Shown here: piece by piece, positions 7,688 through 16,563 of the stretch
How positions within the stretch are numbered: the first letter of the stretch is position 1
Layout: every line of letters starts with the position of its first letter
Assembly (NCBI RefSeq): GCF_024461735.1
Contig: NZ_JANGAD010000002.1
Coordinates: forward strand, 186,001-250,000
DNA from: Anaerotignum propionicum
GTDB taxonomy: Bacteria > Bacillota > Clostridia > Lachnospirales > Anaerotignaceae
DNA: 64,000 nt
Direction: 5' to 3'
Position numbers and translations under genes: made by a program
The notes under the pieces: model-generated
Databases searched by the model: none
The model's input: only the letters and a program-made list of their open reading frames with translations
Told to the model about the DNA's origin: nothing

Positions 7688-8500
7688 TTACTTTAAATAT
7701 CTCCTCATGGTGTCAATATCCTCGTTCTTTTTTAACAATACCCCAGCAAAAGGCACTTTTTCTTTAATTTTGTCAGGGTCAATGCCACCCAGAACCAAAG
7801 CCTGAATCCAATCGATTACCTCGGATGTACTGGGTTTTTTCTGAATGTTATACAGGTCTCTAATCCAATAGAAGGTTTCCAAAACCTGCTCCAAAAGGTG
7901 CTCTTCCACATCAGGATAATGCACTTTAATGATTTCTATCATCTGCTGTTCATCAGGGAACTCGATATAATGGAAGATACAGCGACGCAAGAACGCATCG
8001 GGCAGTTCCTTTTCTGCGTTTGACGTAATTATAACAATGGGGCGTTGTACTGCTTTAACGGTTTCCTTTGTCTCGGGGATATAGAATTCCATTTTATCTA
8101 ACTCCCAGAGTAAGTCGTTGGGGAATTCTAAGTCCGCCTTATCAATCTCATCAATCAATAAAATAGCCTGTTTTTCTGAGGTAAAAGCCTCGCCTAATTT
8201 TCCAAGCTTTACATATTTCTGAATATCATCTACGCCTTCGTTGCCGAACTGGCTATCATACAAACGCTGAACCACGTCGTAAACGTAAAGGCCGTCCTGT
8301 GCTTTTGTGGTAGACTTAATATTCCAAATAATGAGGTCTTTTCCCAATGCGGTGGAGATTGCTTCTGCCAGCATTGTCTTGCCGGTGCCGGGCTCACCCT
8401 TGATGAGCAAAGGCTTTTGGAGGGCAATGGCAATATTGACGGAGCGCATTAATTCGTCACTTGCCACATAATCCTTGCTGCCTTGAAATGTTGTATTCAT
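7688..8500 (-). CDS. MoxR-family AAA+ ATPase
   Basis: This AAA+ ATPase has 270 residues, with Walker A GEPGTGKT at 35-42 and Walker B LLIDEID at about 114-120. Further on are a sensor-1 asparagine region (IITSNAEKELPDAFLRRC) and an arginine finger region. The length and the DAFLRRC motif are typical of the MoxR group. Together with the downstream VWA protein it forms a MoxR/CoxE chaperone pair. A consensus-like promoter (8546-8575) lies just upstream, and a terminator (6435-6467) closes the two-gene operon. Confidence 0.9.
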   Translation of the reverse strand: MNTTFQGSKDYVASDELMRSVNIAIALQKPLLIKGEPGTGKTMLAEAISTALGKDLIIWNIKSTTKAQDGLYVYDVVQRLYDSQFGNEGVDDIQKYVKLGKLGEAFTSEKQAILLIDEIDKADLEFPNDLLWELDKMEFYIPETKETVKAVQRPIVIITSNAEKELPDAFLRRCIFHYIEFPDEQQMIEIIKVHYPDVEEHLLEQVLETFYWIRDLYNIQKKPSTSEVIDWIQALVLGGIDPDKIKEKVPFAGVLLKKNEDIDTMRRYLK

Positions 8501-8545
8501 GTCGTTTCCACCCTTCGTTTGTCAAAATTTAATCATAATAATGTT

Positions 8546-8575
8546 ATTTTATGAGATACAATATAGACTTGTCAA
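8546..8575 (-). promoter_or_regulatory. Promoter of the MoxR-VWA operon
   Basis: On the minus strand TTGACA (8575-8570) and TAAAAT (8551-8546) are 18 bases apart, about 45 bases before the MoxR start. Confidence 0.7.
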
Positions 8576-8579
8576 TAAA

Positions 8580-8614
8580 AATACCGCTTTTCTTTTGAGA
8601 AAAGCGGTATAAAA
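8580..8614. terminator. Palindromic terminator between abrB-type gene and moxR
   Basis: ATACCGCTTTTC and GAAAAGCGGTAT form a 12-bp stem with a six-base loop. The minus strand continues with TTTTATT. It is the second hairpin after the AbrB-type gene. Confidence 0.75.
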
Positions 8615-8658
8615 CCATAGTATATGGATTTTTTTGGAAGAATTCATATAAAAAACAA

Positions 8659-8697
8659 AGGATATCGACAAAGTCAATACCCTTTTGCTCTTTTTTA
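8659..8697 (-). terminator. Terminator of the AbrB-type gene
   Basis: On the minus strand AAAGGGTATTGAC pairs with GTCGATATCCTTT through a 13-bp stem with two G-U pairs and a TTT loop, then GTTTTTTAT. Confidence 0.8.
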
Positions 8698-8703
8698 TTC
8701 GTT

Positions 8704-8964
8704 TTACTTCAGATCCAAGCCTGCCAACTTTGCCATTTCCAAGATAGAAGCCTTGGAAACCTTTTTGCCCTTATAGTCAATCAGGTCTTCCATGCTGCCG
8801 GAAAAAATATCAGCGGGTTCATATTTCTTAAGAACAATGGAATCTTCTTCCACAAAAATCTCTAAAGAGTCCTTGATTTCAATTCCCATATTTCTGCGCA
8901 GCTCGATTGGCAGAACTACTCGGCCTAGCTCGTCTACTTTACGAACAATTCCTGTAGATTTCAT
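8704..8964 (-). CDS. AbrB/SpoVT-type transition-state regulator
   Basis: This 86-residue protein has an N-terminal AbrB swapped-hairpin DNA-binding domain (residues 1-48). Its motif KSTGIVRKVDELGRVVLPIE is shared by AbrB, Abh and SpoVT. The short C-terminal part (about 50-86) is helical and charged. Such proteins are dimeric or tetrameric regulators of post-exponential genes, and here may influence sporulation. It cannot be assigned to AbrB or SpoVT proper from sequence alone, since SpoVT is usually longer (about 178 residues). AGAGGTG precedes the ATG. It is monocistronic. Confidence 0.88.
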   Translation of the reverse strand: MKSTGIVRKVDELGRVVLPIELRRNMGIEIKDSLEIFVEEDSIVLKKYEPADIFSGSMEDLIDYKGKKVSKASILEMAKLAGLDLK

Positions 8965-9316
8965 TTAATTCACCTCTGAATTGTAATTTTCTGTTTAGGT
9001 AACTACTTTTAAACAACTTAGGAAAAGTTTAACACGAAAATCGACAAATTACAACAAAAAATTACTGGTAAGAAAAGGAAAATGTAACCCTCCAAATAGA
9101 GAAAATTTTATGCATAGCAAACAAATCTAAAGAAATTAGATAAAAAAAAGATTAGAAAAAAAGAGAAATTATGAAATATGTTGAAGAATAAGCTTGTTTC
9201 ATTCAAACAATCTATCAATTATTTTGATGGCAAAGGTAAAGTTTTTGCGTAGGTCAAGCATGAATGTATGGGGTACAAGCATAGATTAAAGGATAAAGGG
9301 ACAAGGAGGCGGTAAT
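8965..9316. other. Divergent intergenic region between AbrB-type gene and spmA
   Basis: These 350 AT-rich bases have no credible gene. They must hold the promoters of both flanking genes. Close to spmA, GCATG (9258-9262) and CATAGATTA (9280-9288) are 17 bases apart. The latter fits the CATA-N3-TA -10 element of late sporulation sigma factors. This is weak evidence for a sporulation promoter. Confidence 0.35.
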
Positions 9317-9892
9317 ATGCTGGATGCAATATGGGGATTTTTTATTATCGGAGGGATTTTGACCGGGGCGTTTTTAGGCCGAATGGATATGGTTACAGCG
9401 GCGGTTTTAAGCGGGGGGAAGAGTGCCGTGGAACTGGCAATTACAATGGCAGGTGTGATCGCTATGTGGTCAGGAATTTTAAAAATAGCAGAAAAGGGCG
9501 GCATGATTGATATTTTGGCCGAAAAATTAACGCCTGCTATGGATTTTTTATTCCCGTCTGTACCAAGACATCATAAAGCCAGACAATACATAGCAGCAAA
9601 CTTCGCCGCGAATTTTTTGGGTTTAGGCTGGGCGGCCACGCCGGCAGGGTTAATGGCAATGAAGGAACTGCAGAAGCTGAATCAGGAGAAAGAAAGAGCC
9701 ACAGGTGCAATGTGTATGTTTTTAACGGTAAATATGTCCTCTTTACAGCTGGTTACAATGAATATTTTGGCTTACCGCACGGAGTTTGGCTCCCATGCGC
9801 CGGCTGAAATTGTGGGGGTAGGCATAGTTGCCACATTTTTAACGACTCTTATAGGCATTGTTGCGGCTAAAATAATGGACAGAACGGAGTGA
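9317..9892 (+). CDS. spmA: Spore maturation protein A
   Basis: This multi-pass membrane protein has 191 residues. It matches SpmA in length and in its conserved segments (GGKSAVELAITMAGVIAMWSG split over residues 34-55, and AANFLGLGWAATPAGLMAM). In Bacillus, SpmA and SpmB are needed for full dehydration of the spore core, and their domains resemble nucleoside-transporter gate regions. It starts at ATG behind AAGGAGG. spmB follows after four bases, so the genes are co-transcribed and probably expressed during sporulation. Confidence 0.92.
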   Translation: MLDAIWGFFIIGGILTGAFLGRMDMVTAAVLSGGKSAVELAITMAGVIAMWSGILKIAEKGGMIDILAEKLTPAMDFLFPSVPRHHKARQYIAANFAANFLGLGWAATPAGLMAMKELQKLNQEKERATGAMCMFLTVNMSSLQLVTMNILAYRTEFGSHAPAEIVGVGIVATFLTTLIGIVAAKIMDRTE

Positions 9893-9896
9893 AACT

Positions 9897-10430
9897 ATGC
9901 GGCTGTTATTGGTAATATCGGATTATATTATCCCTGCCACGGTGTTATTTATCGTGTGCTTTGGTTGTTTGAAAAAGGTAAAGCTTTATGAAGTCTTTTT
10001 GGAAGGGGCAACGGAAGGGCTAAAAACAGTGGTGGATATTTTGCCAACCTTAATCGGCTTAATTGTTGCTGTAGAGGTTTTCCGTGGGGGAGGACTCTTA
10101 GATATCATGACAAACTTCATACGGCCAATAGTGGAGCGGGTGGGGTTTCCTGCGGAATTGGCCCCCCTTAGCATTATACGTTTGGTCTCTTCCTCGGCGG
10201 CAACGGGGCTTTTACTGGACATTTTTCAAAACTTCGGGCCTGATTCTTTTTTGGGTCGGGTTTCTTCAGTAATGATGAGCTGTACAGAAACGGTTTTTTA
10301 TACCATGAGCTTATATTTTTTGTCAGTGGGAGTTAGAAAGACTCGATATACCTTGCCATGTGCTTTAATTGCAAACTTTGCTGGCGTGATTGCCGCAGTT
10401 ATTTTAGTGGAGATGGTCTTTGGAAAATGA
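9897..10430 (+). CDS. spmB: Spore maturation protein B
   Basis: The 177-residue membrane protein corresponds to SpmB. It has the conserved stretch LIRLVSSSAATGLLLDI-like (here IIRLVSSSAATGLLLDIF) and CTETVFYTMSLYF. It acts with SpmA in spore-core dehydration and heat resistance. It lies four bases after spmA in the same operon, and no clear terminator follows immediately. Confidence 0.92.
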   Translation: MRLLLVISDYIIPATVLFIVCFGCLKKVKLYEVFLEGATEGLKTVVDILPTLIGLIVAVEVFRGGGLLDIMTNFIRPIVERVGFPAELAPLSIIRLVSSSAATGLLLDIFQNFGPDSFLGRVSSVMMSCTETVFYTMSLYFLSVGVRKTRYTLPCALIANFAGVIAAVILVEMVFGK

Positions 10431-10557
10431 ATTTGAAAAATCAGAGGGCTTATTATATAATAGAAGGAAATTATATATGAAACATAATTTATTAATTGGA
10501 CTTCATAAATCTTTTTAGTATAAAAAGGAAGACCAGCCCTTTGAGAGGAATGAGAAT

Positions 10558-11886
10558 ATGAAAAAAGCAATGATGCTGTTCATCGGGATGTGCTTATTTT
10601 GCATCACAGGCTGCAGCGGGAAAGACCGAGATCAAAGCATAAGCCTGACTCCGGCGGAGCAGGAGGCATATGTGGCACAAATTGATGCTGTAATGGATGA
10701 ATTTTATTGGAGCTATGATAAAGATAGTCTATCTTTTCACGGCGGTGAAATTCCTCAGGATACCGAAGAAAATGCCCGTTTATTTAACGCCTCTCAGGAT
10801 GCAGGATATCCTTTAAAATCTGTTGTAGGTAGTCAAAGCGTTATCGCTACGGCGGAACTTTTGCATTACAATGGGGATACCGCAGGAGAGGTGAATTGCA
10901 TTTTTGTGAGCAATCATCTGGCTGGGGTATATTATGTCGGTGGTTATGATGAAGAAGAGTATAGTTTGCGAGAACGCAATCCTTTTTTAGCTAATGGAGG
11001 CTTTACTGCCTACGAGAATTGGACAGGCATTCAAAGTGGATACCGAGAGCTGAACGGTAGTTTGCCTGCAGATGGCTTTGTAGCAAAAAACCGCAGCGGT
11101 GTAGTTGCTTCTATTCAAGATGGCAAGGTGGAATTGTATCATCTTTCCGGTAAGGTTATCAGCAGAATGCGCAAAATAAATCCTGCAAAGGGTGTGGAAG
11201 CGGTATCGGCAGTTTTCTTAGAGAATGGTAATGAGGACATGCTGGTGGTTCTTTGGGCCCAAATGGCAGAAGAGGCCATTGAAGGTGAAGGTGAAATAAA
11301 CAGAGCTGAAAAAATCGTTTTTTATGATTCCAAATTACAGCCTATCACTGAAATTCCCTTGGAAAGCGGTGGTGGAACTGCTTTAGGCTCCGAAAAAGGT
11401 AAGTTGTTTTTGTTTACAGGTCAGGCAATGGAGACCTATGAATCGGGTGGAGAGGGTTGGCACAAAACCCAGCGGGAATCCCTGCGTCACAGGGTAACCC
11501 AGTGTCTTATTACAGATTTGGATGGAGATGGCACAGCGGAATATCTGATGACCGATGGCATGGATTTATATATGTATCATCATATGGAAACAGGTTTATT
11601 AAAGCTTTGGAGTACCCACTTGGGTGTAGAAAGCTTATATGGTGCCTTATATAGCGGCGATTTAAATGGGGATGGAGTAAAGGAAGTTTATATTTGTGAT
11701 GCCACAGGCACAGCCATCCGCTATATATTAACAGAGAAAGGACTGCGCTCTTCCAACGAAGATATTCAATATGGGCAGGCTATATATCCCTGTGATTGGA
11801 ATGGCGATGGAATAGATGATTATTGGAATGTAACAGAAGACGTGACAAGGACGGGCAAGCTTTTTCTTTCCAAGCCTGCATCCTAG
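10558..11886 (+). CDS. Lipoprotein with calcium-loop-like (FG-GAP/VCBS type) repeats
   Basis: This secreted lipoprotein has 442 residues and a type II signal peptide with lipobox ITGC (Cys19). Three acidic loops of the form DxDGDG or DxNGDG occur near residues 320, 368 and 413. They resemble the metal-binding turns of FG-GAP/VCBS beta-propeller repeats. The N-terminal 280 residues do not match anything I recognise. It sits between spmB and tadA with RBS GAGAGGAATG. A role on the outer face of the membrane is likely, but the function is unknown. Confidence 0.75.
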   Translation: MKKAMMLFIGMCLFCITGCSGKDRDQSISLTPAEQEAYVAQIDAVMDEFYWSYDKDSLSFHGGEIPQDTEENARLFNASQDAGYPLKSVVGSQSVIATAELLHYNGDTAGEVNCIFVSNHLAGVYYVGGYDEEEYSLRERNPFLANGGFTAYENWTGIQSGYRELNGSLPADGFVAKNRSGVVASIQDGKVELYHLSGKVISRMRKINPAKGVEAVSAVFLENGNEDMLVVLWAQMAEEAIEGEGEINRAEKIVFYDSKLQPITEIPLESGGGTALGSEKGKLFLFTGQAMETYESGGEGWHKTQRESLRHRVTQCLITDLDGDGTAEYLMTDGMDLYMYHHMETGLLKLWSTHLGVESLYGALYSGDLNGDGVKEVYICDATGTAIRYILTEKGLRSSNEDIQYGQAIYPCDWNGDGIDDYWNVTEDVTRTGKLFLSKPAS

Positions 11887-11899
11887 AGAGGGAATGAAA

Positions 11900-12367
11900 A
11901 TGACGGATTCGGAACAATATATGAAGGAAGCGCTGGCAGAAGCGAAGAAGGCGTTTGATGCGGGAGAGGTACCCATTGGTGCTGTGATGGTGAGAAACGG
12001 AGAGATCATTGCGCGTGGCTATAATCTAAGAAATACTGCAAAAAATCCTTTATGTCACGCTGAAATTGATGTGATAAATAAGGCGGCGGCTATCGTTGGG
12101 GATTGGCGCTTGGAGGATTGCATCCTTTATGTCACCGTGGAGCCATGCCCTATGTGTGCGGGAGCCATTGTGCAAGCAAGAATTCCTAAGGTAGTTTTTG
12201 GAACAAGAAATAGTAAGGCAGGGTGTGCCGGTTCCATTATGAATCTTCTGGATGAGCCTAGGTTCAACCATCAGGTGCTTGTGGAGGAAGGTATTTTGCA
12301 AGAGGAATGTAGTCAATTTATGCGCTTGTTTTTCAAACGGTTTCGTAAAACGGAGAGGCTGTGTTGA
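11900..12367 (+). CDS. tadA: tRNA-specific adenosine deaminase
   Basis: This 155-residue zinc deaminase converts A34 to inosine in the tRNA-Arg(ACG) anticodon. The catalytic motif HAE is at 53-55 (Glu55 is the proton shuttle), and the zinc cysteines C83 and C86 lie in PCPMC. ATG 11900 is preferred over ATG 11894 because the GAGAGGG ribosome site is too close to the latter. The order tadA, SRP RNA, dnaX, ybaB, recR is conserved in many Firmicutes. The -35 box of the SRP RNA promoter overlaps this gene's stop codon. Confidence 0.93.
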   Translation: MTDSEQYMKEALAEAKKAFDAGEVPIGAVMVRNGEIIARGYNLRNTAKNPLCHAEIDVINKAAAIVGDWRLEDCILYVTVEPCPMCAGAIVQARIPKVVFGTRNSKAGCAGSIMNLLDEPRFNHQVLVEEGILQEECSQFMRLFFKRFRKTERLC

Positions 12368-12391
12368 CAGAGACATAAAAAACGGTTATAC
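12363..12391 (+). promoter_or_regulatory. Promoter of the SRP RNA gene
   Basis: TTGACA (12363-12368) and TATACT (12386-12391) have 17-base spacing, near consensus as expected for a stable RNA. The -35 box overlaps the tadA stop codon. Transcription would begin about 135 bases before the mature RNA, implying a processed 5' leader. Confidence 0.8.
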
Positions 12392-12532
12392 TAATAAGGC
12401 TATTTCTAAGTGATAATCTATTTGGTAGGGTGTTAAAGCCTAGGAACTGATTTTAAGGAATCAGAATGAGGGTCACTGAGCAAAACAGTTTGCTGTTTTA
12501 GAAGAAAATAGCAATCATTATTTCGGTAATAT

Positions 12533-12783
12533 TTCCGTGCTAGCCGGGGAGGTAGCGGCGCCCTGTACCCACAATCCGCTATAGTGGGGGTGATGTCTGT
12601 TCTCGGTGCAGCGTTTGATAGTCTGCCCATGGGAAGCGGCGTTGATGCTCGGGTCTTACGCAACAGGAGCCTGTGAATCGTGTCAGGGTCGGAAGGCAGC
12701 AGCACTAAGCGGTCTACTTCTGTGTGTTGTGAGGGTGCCAGAGAGTAGTTGCAGAACATGGTAACGTGTTGGGCGGTGCAACA
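12533..12783 (+). ncRNA. ffs: Signal recognition particle RNA, large (Alu-containing) type
   Basis: The 5' part GTGCTAGCCGGGGAGGTAGC and the CCCTGTACCC segment match the Alu domain of Bacillus-type scRNA. The domain IV core is seen around 12680-12712 (GTGTCAGGGTCGGAAGGCAGC then AGCACTAAGC), including the GGAA tetraloop and the asymmetric loop that binds Ffh. The total of about 250 nt fits the long Firmicutes SRP RNA. The ends are estimated by similarity to the Bacillus RNA, and the RNA is probably trimmed from a longer precursor. Confidence 0.93.
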
Positions 12784-12857
12784 AAAACAGATGCACGGAT
12801 TTCTATAAATAAATGCATTGATAAAGATTCAAAAAAATACGTATGTTGTAAAAAAGA

Positions 12858-12915
12858 AAAAGGCCCCATTGCTTGATACAAGAAAATTCTTGTAAATCCT
12901 TGCAATGCGGGCTTA
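12858..12915. terminator. Compound hairpin between SRP RNA and the reversed gene
   Basis: An outer stem (GCCCCATTGC with GCAATGCGGGC) encloses an inner stem (ACAAGAA with TTCTTGT). The minus strand ends in CCTTTTTCTTTTTT, a good U-tract for the reversed gene. The plus strand has ATGTTTTTC. It probably ends both convergent transcripts. Confidence 0.65.
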
Positions 12916-12968
12916 TGTTTTTCATATGAGGGGTTTTGGCAGAAATCGTTAATGCGGTGACTGCCTTT

Positions 12969-13304
12969 TTAGATGGTTGTTTTTCTATTTTGCCATGACT
13001 TTTCAAGGAAATTACTTCTATCCTCCAACAAAATGTAAGGAGTAGCTGATATAGACCACCCAAGAACGGAGAGATAGTAAATTGCCTGTTGGCTGGAAGA
13101 AAAAGATATTTTCTCTCGCAGTAAGTAGTTGGCTGCTTCCTCCCATTGGGCTACAGTAAAGGCGTCAGCAGGAATTGATGCAATTGCCCTGCTTAATACC
13201 AAAAAAGGTGTGTCATAAAACAGGTTTGAGATATAATTGTTTTGGGTTATGACTGTTAAATACTCTAAGAGGTTTTTATTGTAATTTTCCCATTGGCTTT
13301 TCAT
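12969..13304 (-). CDS. Hypothetical protein, reversed within the ffs-dnaX interval
   Basis: The protein has 111 residues, is mostly helical, rich in aromatic residues and serine, and has no signal peptide or clear domain. I do not recognise the family. The ATG at 13304 has GGAG eight bases upstream (CTCC at 13313-13316). The TTG one codon earlier is too close. The gene is convergent with the SRP RNA, divergent from dnaX and followed by a minus-strand terminator. This supports a real monocistronic gene inserted in an otherwise conserved order. Confidence 0.6.
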   Translation of the reverse strand: MKSQWENYNKNLLEYLTVITQNNYISNLFYDTPFLVLSRAIASIPADAFTVAQWEEAANYLLREKISFSSSQQAIYYLSVLGWSISATPYILLEDRSNFLEKSWQNRKTTI

Positions 13305-13724
13305 CAATCATGCTCCTTTGAAAATAGAGTATTTTCCGTTGCAGAATCGAGAATCTTTTTTTAAACAATATTACTGGGGCATGAAACCATCTTGCGGGGA
13401 TAAGAAATAACATGAAAGAGTAGACTTTGGTTGGATAAAGTTTCATAAATTAAATTACATTTATCATATCATAAATGTAATAATTTTACAAAAAAATCCG
13501 TTTGACATAAACTTTGAAAATAAGAACTTTATTTACAAATATGGTTAGCATAATCAATTCTACTTGGAAAAGAATTTTGTCTCATAAAAAGTGTTTGTTA
13601 ACCAGTTTGGAAAAATAATTGTAAAAAGTTGGTTTTCCTTGGCAATGGTAGGCGTTTAACGACGCTTTTCATTTTTTGAACCATATGGTATACTGACGTA
13701 AGTTATAAAAGAAGGAGGGAGACC
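13305..13724. promoter_or_regulatory. Divergent control region with an 11-bp inverted repeat
   Basis: Between the reversed gene and dnaX there are 420 AT-rich bases. ATTACATTTAT (13454-13464) and ATAAATGTAAT (13471-13481) are perfect inverted repeats separated by six bases. This could be a regulator operator or a bidirectional terminator. A TATACT at about 13689-13694 may be the dnaX -10, although its -35 is poor. No gene is seen. Confidence 0.4.
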
Positions 13725-15317
13725 ATGTCTTATACGGCGCTATACAGAAAGTTCAGACCCAATACCTTTGGTGGAGTCATTGGGCAGGAACATATTGTAA
13801 AAACCCTGAAAAACCAGATCAAATCAGGGCGGGTTTCCCATGCCTATTTGTTTTGCGGGACTAGGGGAACGGGAAAAACCTCTACTGCAAAAATATTTGC
13901 CCGTGCCATTAATTGCCTTTCTCCCACAGAAGATGGAGAACCTTGCAATGAATGTGCCCTTTGCAAAGACATATTGGTGGGCAGAAGTGTCAATGTAATT
14001 GAAATAGACGCTGCATCAAATAACAGCGTGGATAATATAAGGGAAATTAGAGAGGAAGTTAAGTATCCCCCTACAGAGGGGTATTATAAGGTCTATATCA
14101 TTGACGAGGTGCATATGCTGTCCAACAGCGCCTTTAATGCATTGCTGAAAACCTTAGAGGAACCCCCTGCCCATGTCATTTTTATTTTGGCAACTACAGA
14201 CCCTCAAAAGGTACCTGCAACCATTCTCTCCCGCTGTCAGCGGTTTGATTTTCGAAGAATTACCACAGATGATATTACCAATACCTTGATGGGATATTTG
14301 GCGGAGGAAGGGCAGGATATTACCCCAGAGGCAGTGCGCTATGTGGCACAGCTGGGGGATGGCTCTATGCGAGATTCCCTGAGTATTTTAGATCAGTGCC
14401 TTGCCTTTTATAGTGGTGAGACAGTAACACTGGAGATGGTTTTGGATGTAATGGGTGCTGTGGATCAAACGGTGCTTTTTGAAATGACCCAGGCATTGGG
14501 AAAGAAGGATAGCCGACGGGTCATGGAGCTGGTTGAGGAAATGATGCTTTCAGGCAGGGATATCAAACAGTTCGTTTCTGAATATTTGGGGCATCTGCGA
14601 AATTATCTCATGGTAAGTACCCTTGGGGATGCCACAGGAGTTTTGGATCTTTCCGGGGAAAATTTGGAGAGGCTAAAGGGTTGTAGTGCATTTATATCCC
14701 CACAAGAGGCAATTTTTCTTATTGAGAGGTTTTCTTATTTGCAAGGGGATATGCGATACAGTACCAATGAGCGGATTTTATTGGAGGTTGAGCTTTTGCG
14801 TTTGTGTTCCCCTTGGACACAGACAGATATGACAGCTTTAGCGGCAAGGCTTGCAGGATTGGAGCGTCAGGTTGCCCAAGGTGTTTCCGTACAGATGCAG
14901 CCCATGGAGCAAAAAGTGGCAAAAAAAGAGGCACCAAAGCCCAAAAAAAGGCCCCCTGCTCTGCCCGAGGATAAAAAGAAATTACAAGAAGAATGGCCTT
15001 TACTTCGCAATGAGGTTGAGGATATTATTTTAAGAAGTCAGCTGAAACAGGTGGACATTGCTTTCAAAGAGGACGATTTGGTCTATTTGGTTTGTGCTTA
15101 CGCCGCTTTAACAGATATGCTGCAAAAAAATATGGAAAAAATTGAAGCCTTATTGGATAAAGCAATGGGCAAGTCCTTCTCATTACAGGCCATAACCAAA
15201 GAGGAGTATGACCGCTGGTATGAGGCAACCTATGGCAAGGCTGAGAATAAAGCGGAAGATGCTGAATTTGAGAGTCTTATAGGCAGTTATTTCCCGGAGG
15301 CGGATTTTGAGGAGTAA
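13725..15317 (+). CDS. dnaX: DNA polymerase III subunits gamma and tau
   Basis: This AAA+ clamp-loader subunit has 530 residues. It shows Walker A GTRGTGKT (45-52), zinc-module cysteines C64, C74, C77 and C80, the DEVH Walker B (127-130) and an SRC motif near residue 168. The C-terminal part from about 370 is charged and is the tau-type extension that contacts polymerase. It loads beta clamps and organises the replisome. GGAGGGAG precedes the ATG. ybaB and recR follow in the usual operon. Confidence 0.95.
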   Translation: MSYTALYRKFRPNTFGGVIGQEHIVKTLKNQIKSGRVSHAYLFCGTRGTGKTSTAKIFARAINCLSPTEDGEPCNECALCKDILVGRSVNVIEIDAASNNSVDNIREIREEVKYPPTEGYYKVYIIDEVHMLSNSAFNALLKTLEEPPAHVIFILATTDPQKVPATILSRCQRFDFRRITTDDITNTLMGYLAEEGQDITPEAVRYVAQLGDGSMRDSLSILDQCLAFYSGETVTLEMVLDVMGAVDQTVLFEMTQALGKKDSRRVMELVEEMMLSGRDIKQFVSEYLGHLRNYLMVSTLGDATGVLDLSGENLERLKGCSAFISPQEAIFLIERFSYLQGDMRYSTNERILLEVELLRLCSPWTQTDMTALAARLAGLERQVAQGVSVQMQPMEQKVAKKEAPKPKKRPPALPEDKKKLQEEWPLLRNEVEDIILRSQLKQVDIAFKEDDLVYLVCAYAALTDMLQKNMEKIEALLDKAMGKSFSLQAITKEEYDRWYEATYGKAENKAEDAEFESLIGSYFPEADFEE

Positions 15318-15392
15318 AAGACTTGCATGGAATAGGTATTTTATTATAAAATAGTACAAATAGAAGAAATTAGAATTTGAGGAGGAATCACA

Positions 15393-15728
15393 ATGGCAAA
15401 AGGCGGTTTTCCCGGTATGGGCGGGATGAATATGAATAACTTGATGAAGCAGGCGCAGAAAATGCAAAAGCAGATGCAAGAGAAACAGGAAGAATTGGGC
15501 GAAAGAACATTGGAGATGACCAGTGGCGGCGGTGCTGTCAAGGTGGTTATCACAGGTAAGAAGGAGATTAAGGAATTAAAGCTGAATCCTGATGTGGTTG
15601 ACCCTGATGATGTGGAAATGCTGGAAGATTTAATTATGTCTGCTGTAAACGAAGCAATTCGTCAGGTAGAAGAAATGTATAATAATGAAATGGGCAGAAT
15701 GACCGGCGGAATGGGCATGGGCTTCTGA
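15393..15728 (+). CDS. YbaB/EbfC family nucleoid-associated protein
   Basis: This 111-residue protein has a Gly/Met-rich N-terminus, a long helix ([20 protein letters not shown]) and the family segment ISAGGGAVKV-like (here [17 protein letters not shown]). EbfC/YbaB dimers bind DNA and are encoded between dnaX and recR in many bacteria, as here. It has AGGAGG before ATG, and recR follows 16 bases later. Confidence 0.93.
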   Translation: MAKGGFPGMGGMNMNNLMKQAQKMQKQMQEKQEELGERTLEMTSGGGAVKVVITGKKEIKELKLNPDVVDPDDVEMLEDLIMSAVNEAIRQVEEMYNNEMGRMTGGMGMGF

Positions 15729-15744
15729 TCAAAAGAGGGATACT

Positions 15745-16341
15745 ATGAATTATTACGGAAATCCTATGACCCGCTTGATTGAGGAATTGGCGGCGTTACC
15801 GGGAATTGGCGGGAAATCGGCGCAAAGGCTTGCGTTTCATATCATTCATATGCCACGAGACGAGGTTGCCGGTTTATCGGGAGCCATTCTTGAGGCCAGA
15901 GATAAGGTGCGGTACTGTTCCGTTTGCTGTAATTTGACGGAGGAGGAGCTTTGTCCAATCTGCGCAAATCTGAAAAGAGACCACAGTGTGATTATGGTTG
16001 TAGAGGATCCAAGGGATATGGCGGCTTACGAGCGTACCAAGGAGTTCCATGGTGTATACCATGTTTTGCATGGAGCAATTTCACCTATGAGAGGGGTTAC
16101 CCCCCAAGATATCCGTATTAAGGAGCTTGTTTCCCGTATGGATGACTCGGTGAGAGAGGTTATTCTTGCTACAAACCCCAATGTGGAGGGGGAGGCTACT
16201 GCCATGTACATCAGTAAGCTTTTAAAGCCTTTAGGCGTTATGGTTACTAGAATTGCCAATGGCGTACCTGTTGGCGGAGACTTAGAATATGTTGACGAAA
16301 TAACCCTATCCCGTGCTTTAGAGGGTAGGCGTGAGTTATAA
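15745..16341 (+). CDS. recR: Recombination mediator RecR
   Basis: The 198-residue protein has an N-terminal helix-hairpin-helix ([16 protein letters not shown], residues 18-33). It then has a C4 zinc finger (cysteines at 58, 61, 70 and 73) and a Toprim domain (about 79-175, VVEDPRD). RecR works with RecO to load RecA onto SSB-coated DNA during gap repair. It is the last gene of dnaX-ybaB-recR and is followed by a terminator. Confidence 0.95.
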   Translation: MNYYGNPMTRLIEELAALPGIGGKSAQRLAFHIIHMPRDEVAGLSGAILEARDKVRYCSVCCNLTEEELCPICANLKRDHSVIMVVEDPRDMAAYERTKEFHGVYHVLHGAISPMRGVTPQDIRIKELVSRMDDSVREVILATNPNVEGEATAMYISKLLKPLGVMVTRIANGVPVGGDLEYVDEITLSRALEGRREL

Positions 16342-16400
16342 GACCTTGGGGCCCCCAAACCCCACTTGCTTTTTGAAAAAAGCAAGACCAATAATTTTTA

Positions 16401-16430
16401 TGAAAACCGCATATATATGCGGTTTTTTTC
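16401..16430 (+). terminator. Terminator of the dnaX-ybaB-recR operon
   Basis: AAAACCGCAT and ATGCGGTTTT form a perfect hairpin at 16403-16424 followed by a U-tract. Confidence 0.88.
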
Positions 16431-16472
16431 TTTTTCTAAAAAGTGGCATTTTATTTAATTTTTAAAGAACAA

Positions 16473-16495
16473 AAGGGCAGACATCGTCTGCCCTT
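16473..16495 (-). terminator. GGGCAGAC hairpin, likely terminator of the ThrE operon
   Basis: AAGGGCAGAC and GTCTGCCCTT form a 10-bp stem with a three-base loop. On the minus strand it is followed by TTGTTCTTT. The same core hairpin recurs after two plus-strand genes at 26338-26368 and 29821-29850. The sequence between here and the ThrE gene also contains GGCAAAGCCC-type short repeats. Confidence 0.6.
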
Positions 16496-16563
16496 GAATA
16501 ATGAGTCAAGGGCAAAGCCCTGGAGGTCTTGCTTTTATCCCTTGTGTTTTGAAGGCAAAGCCC

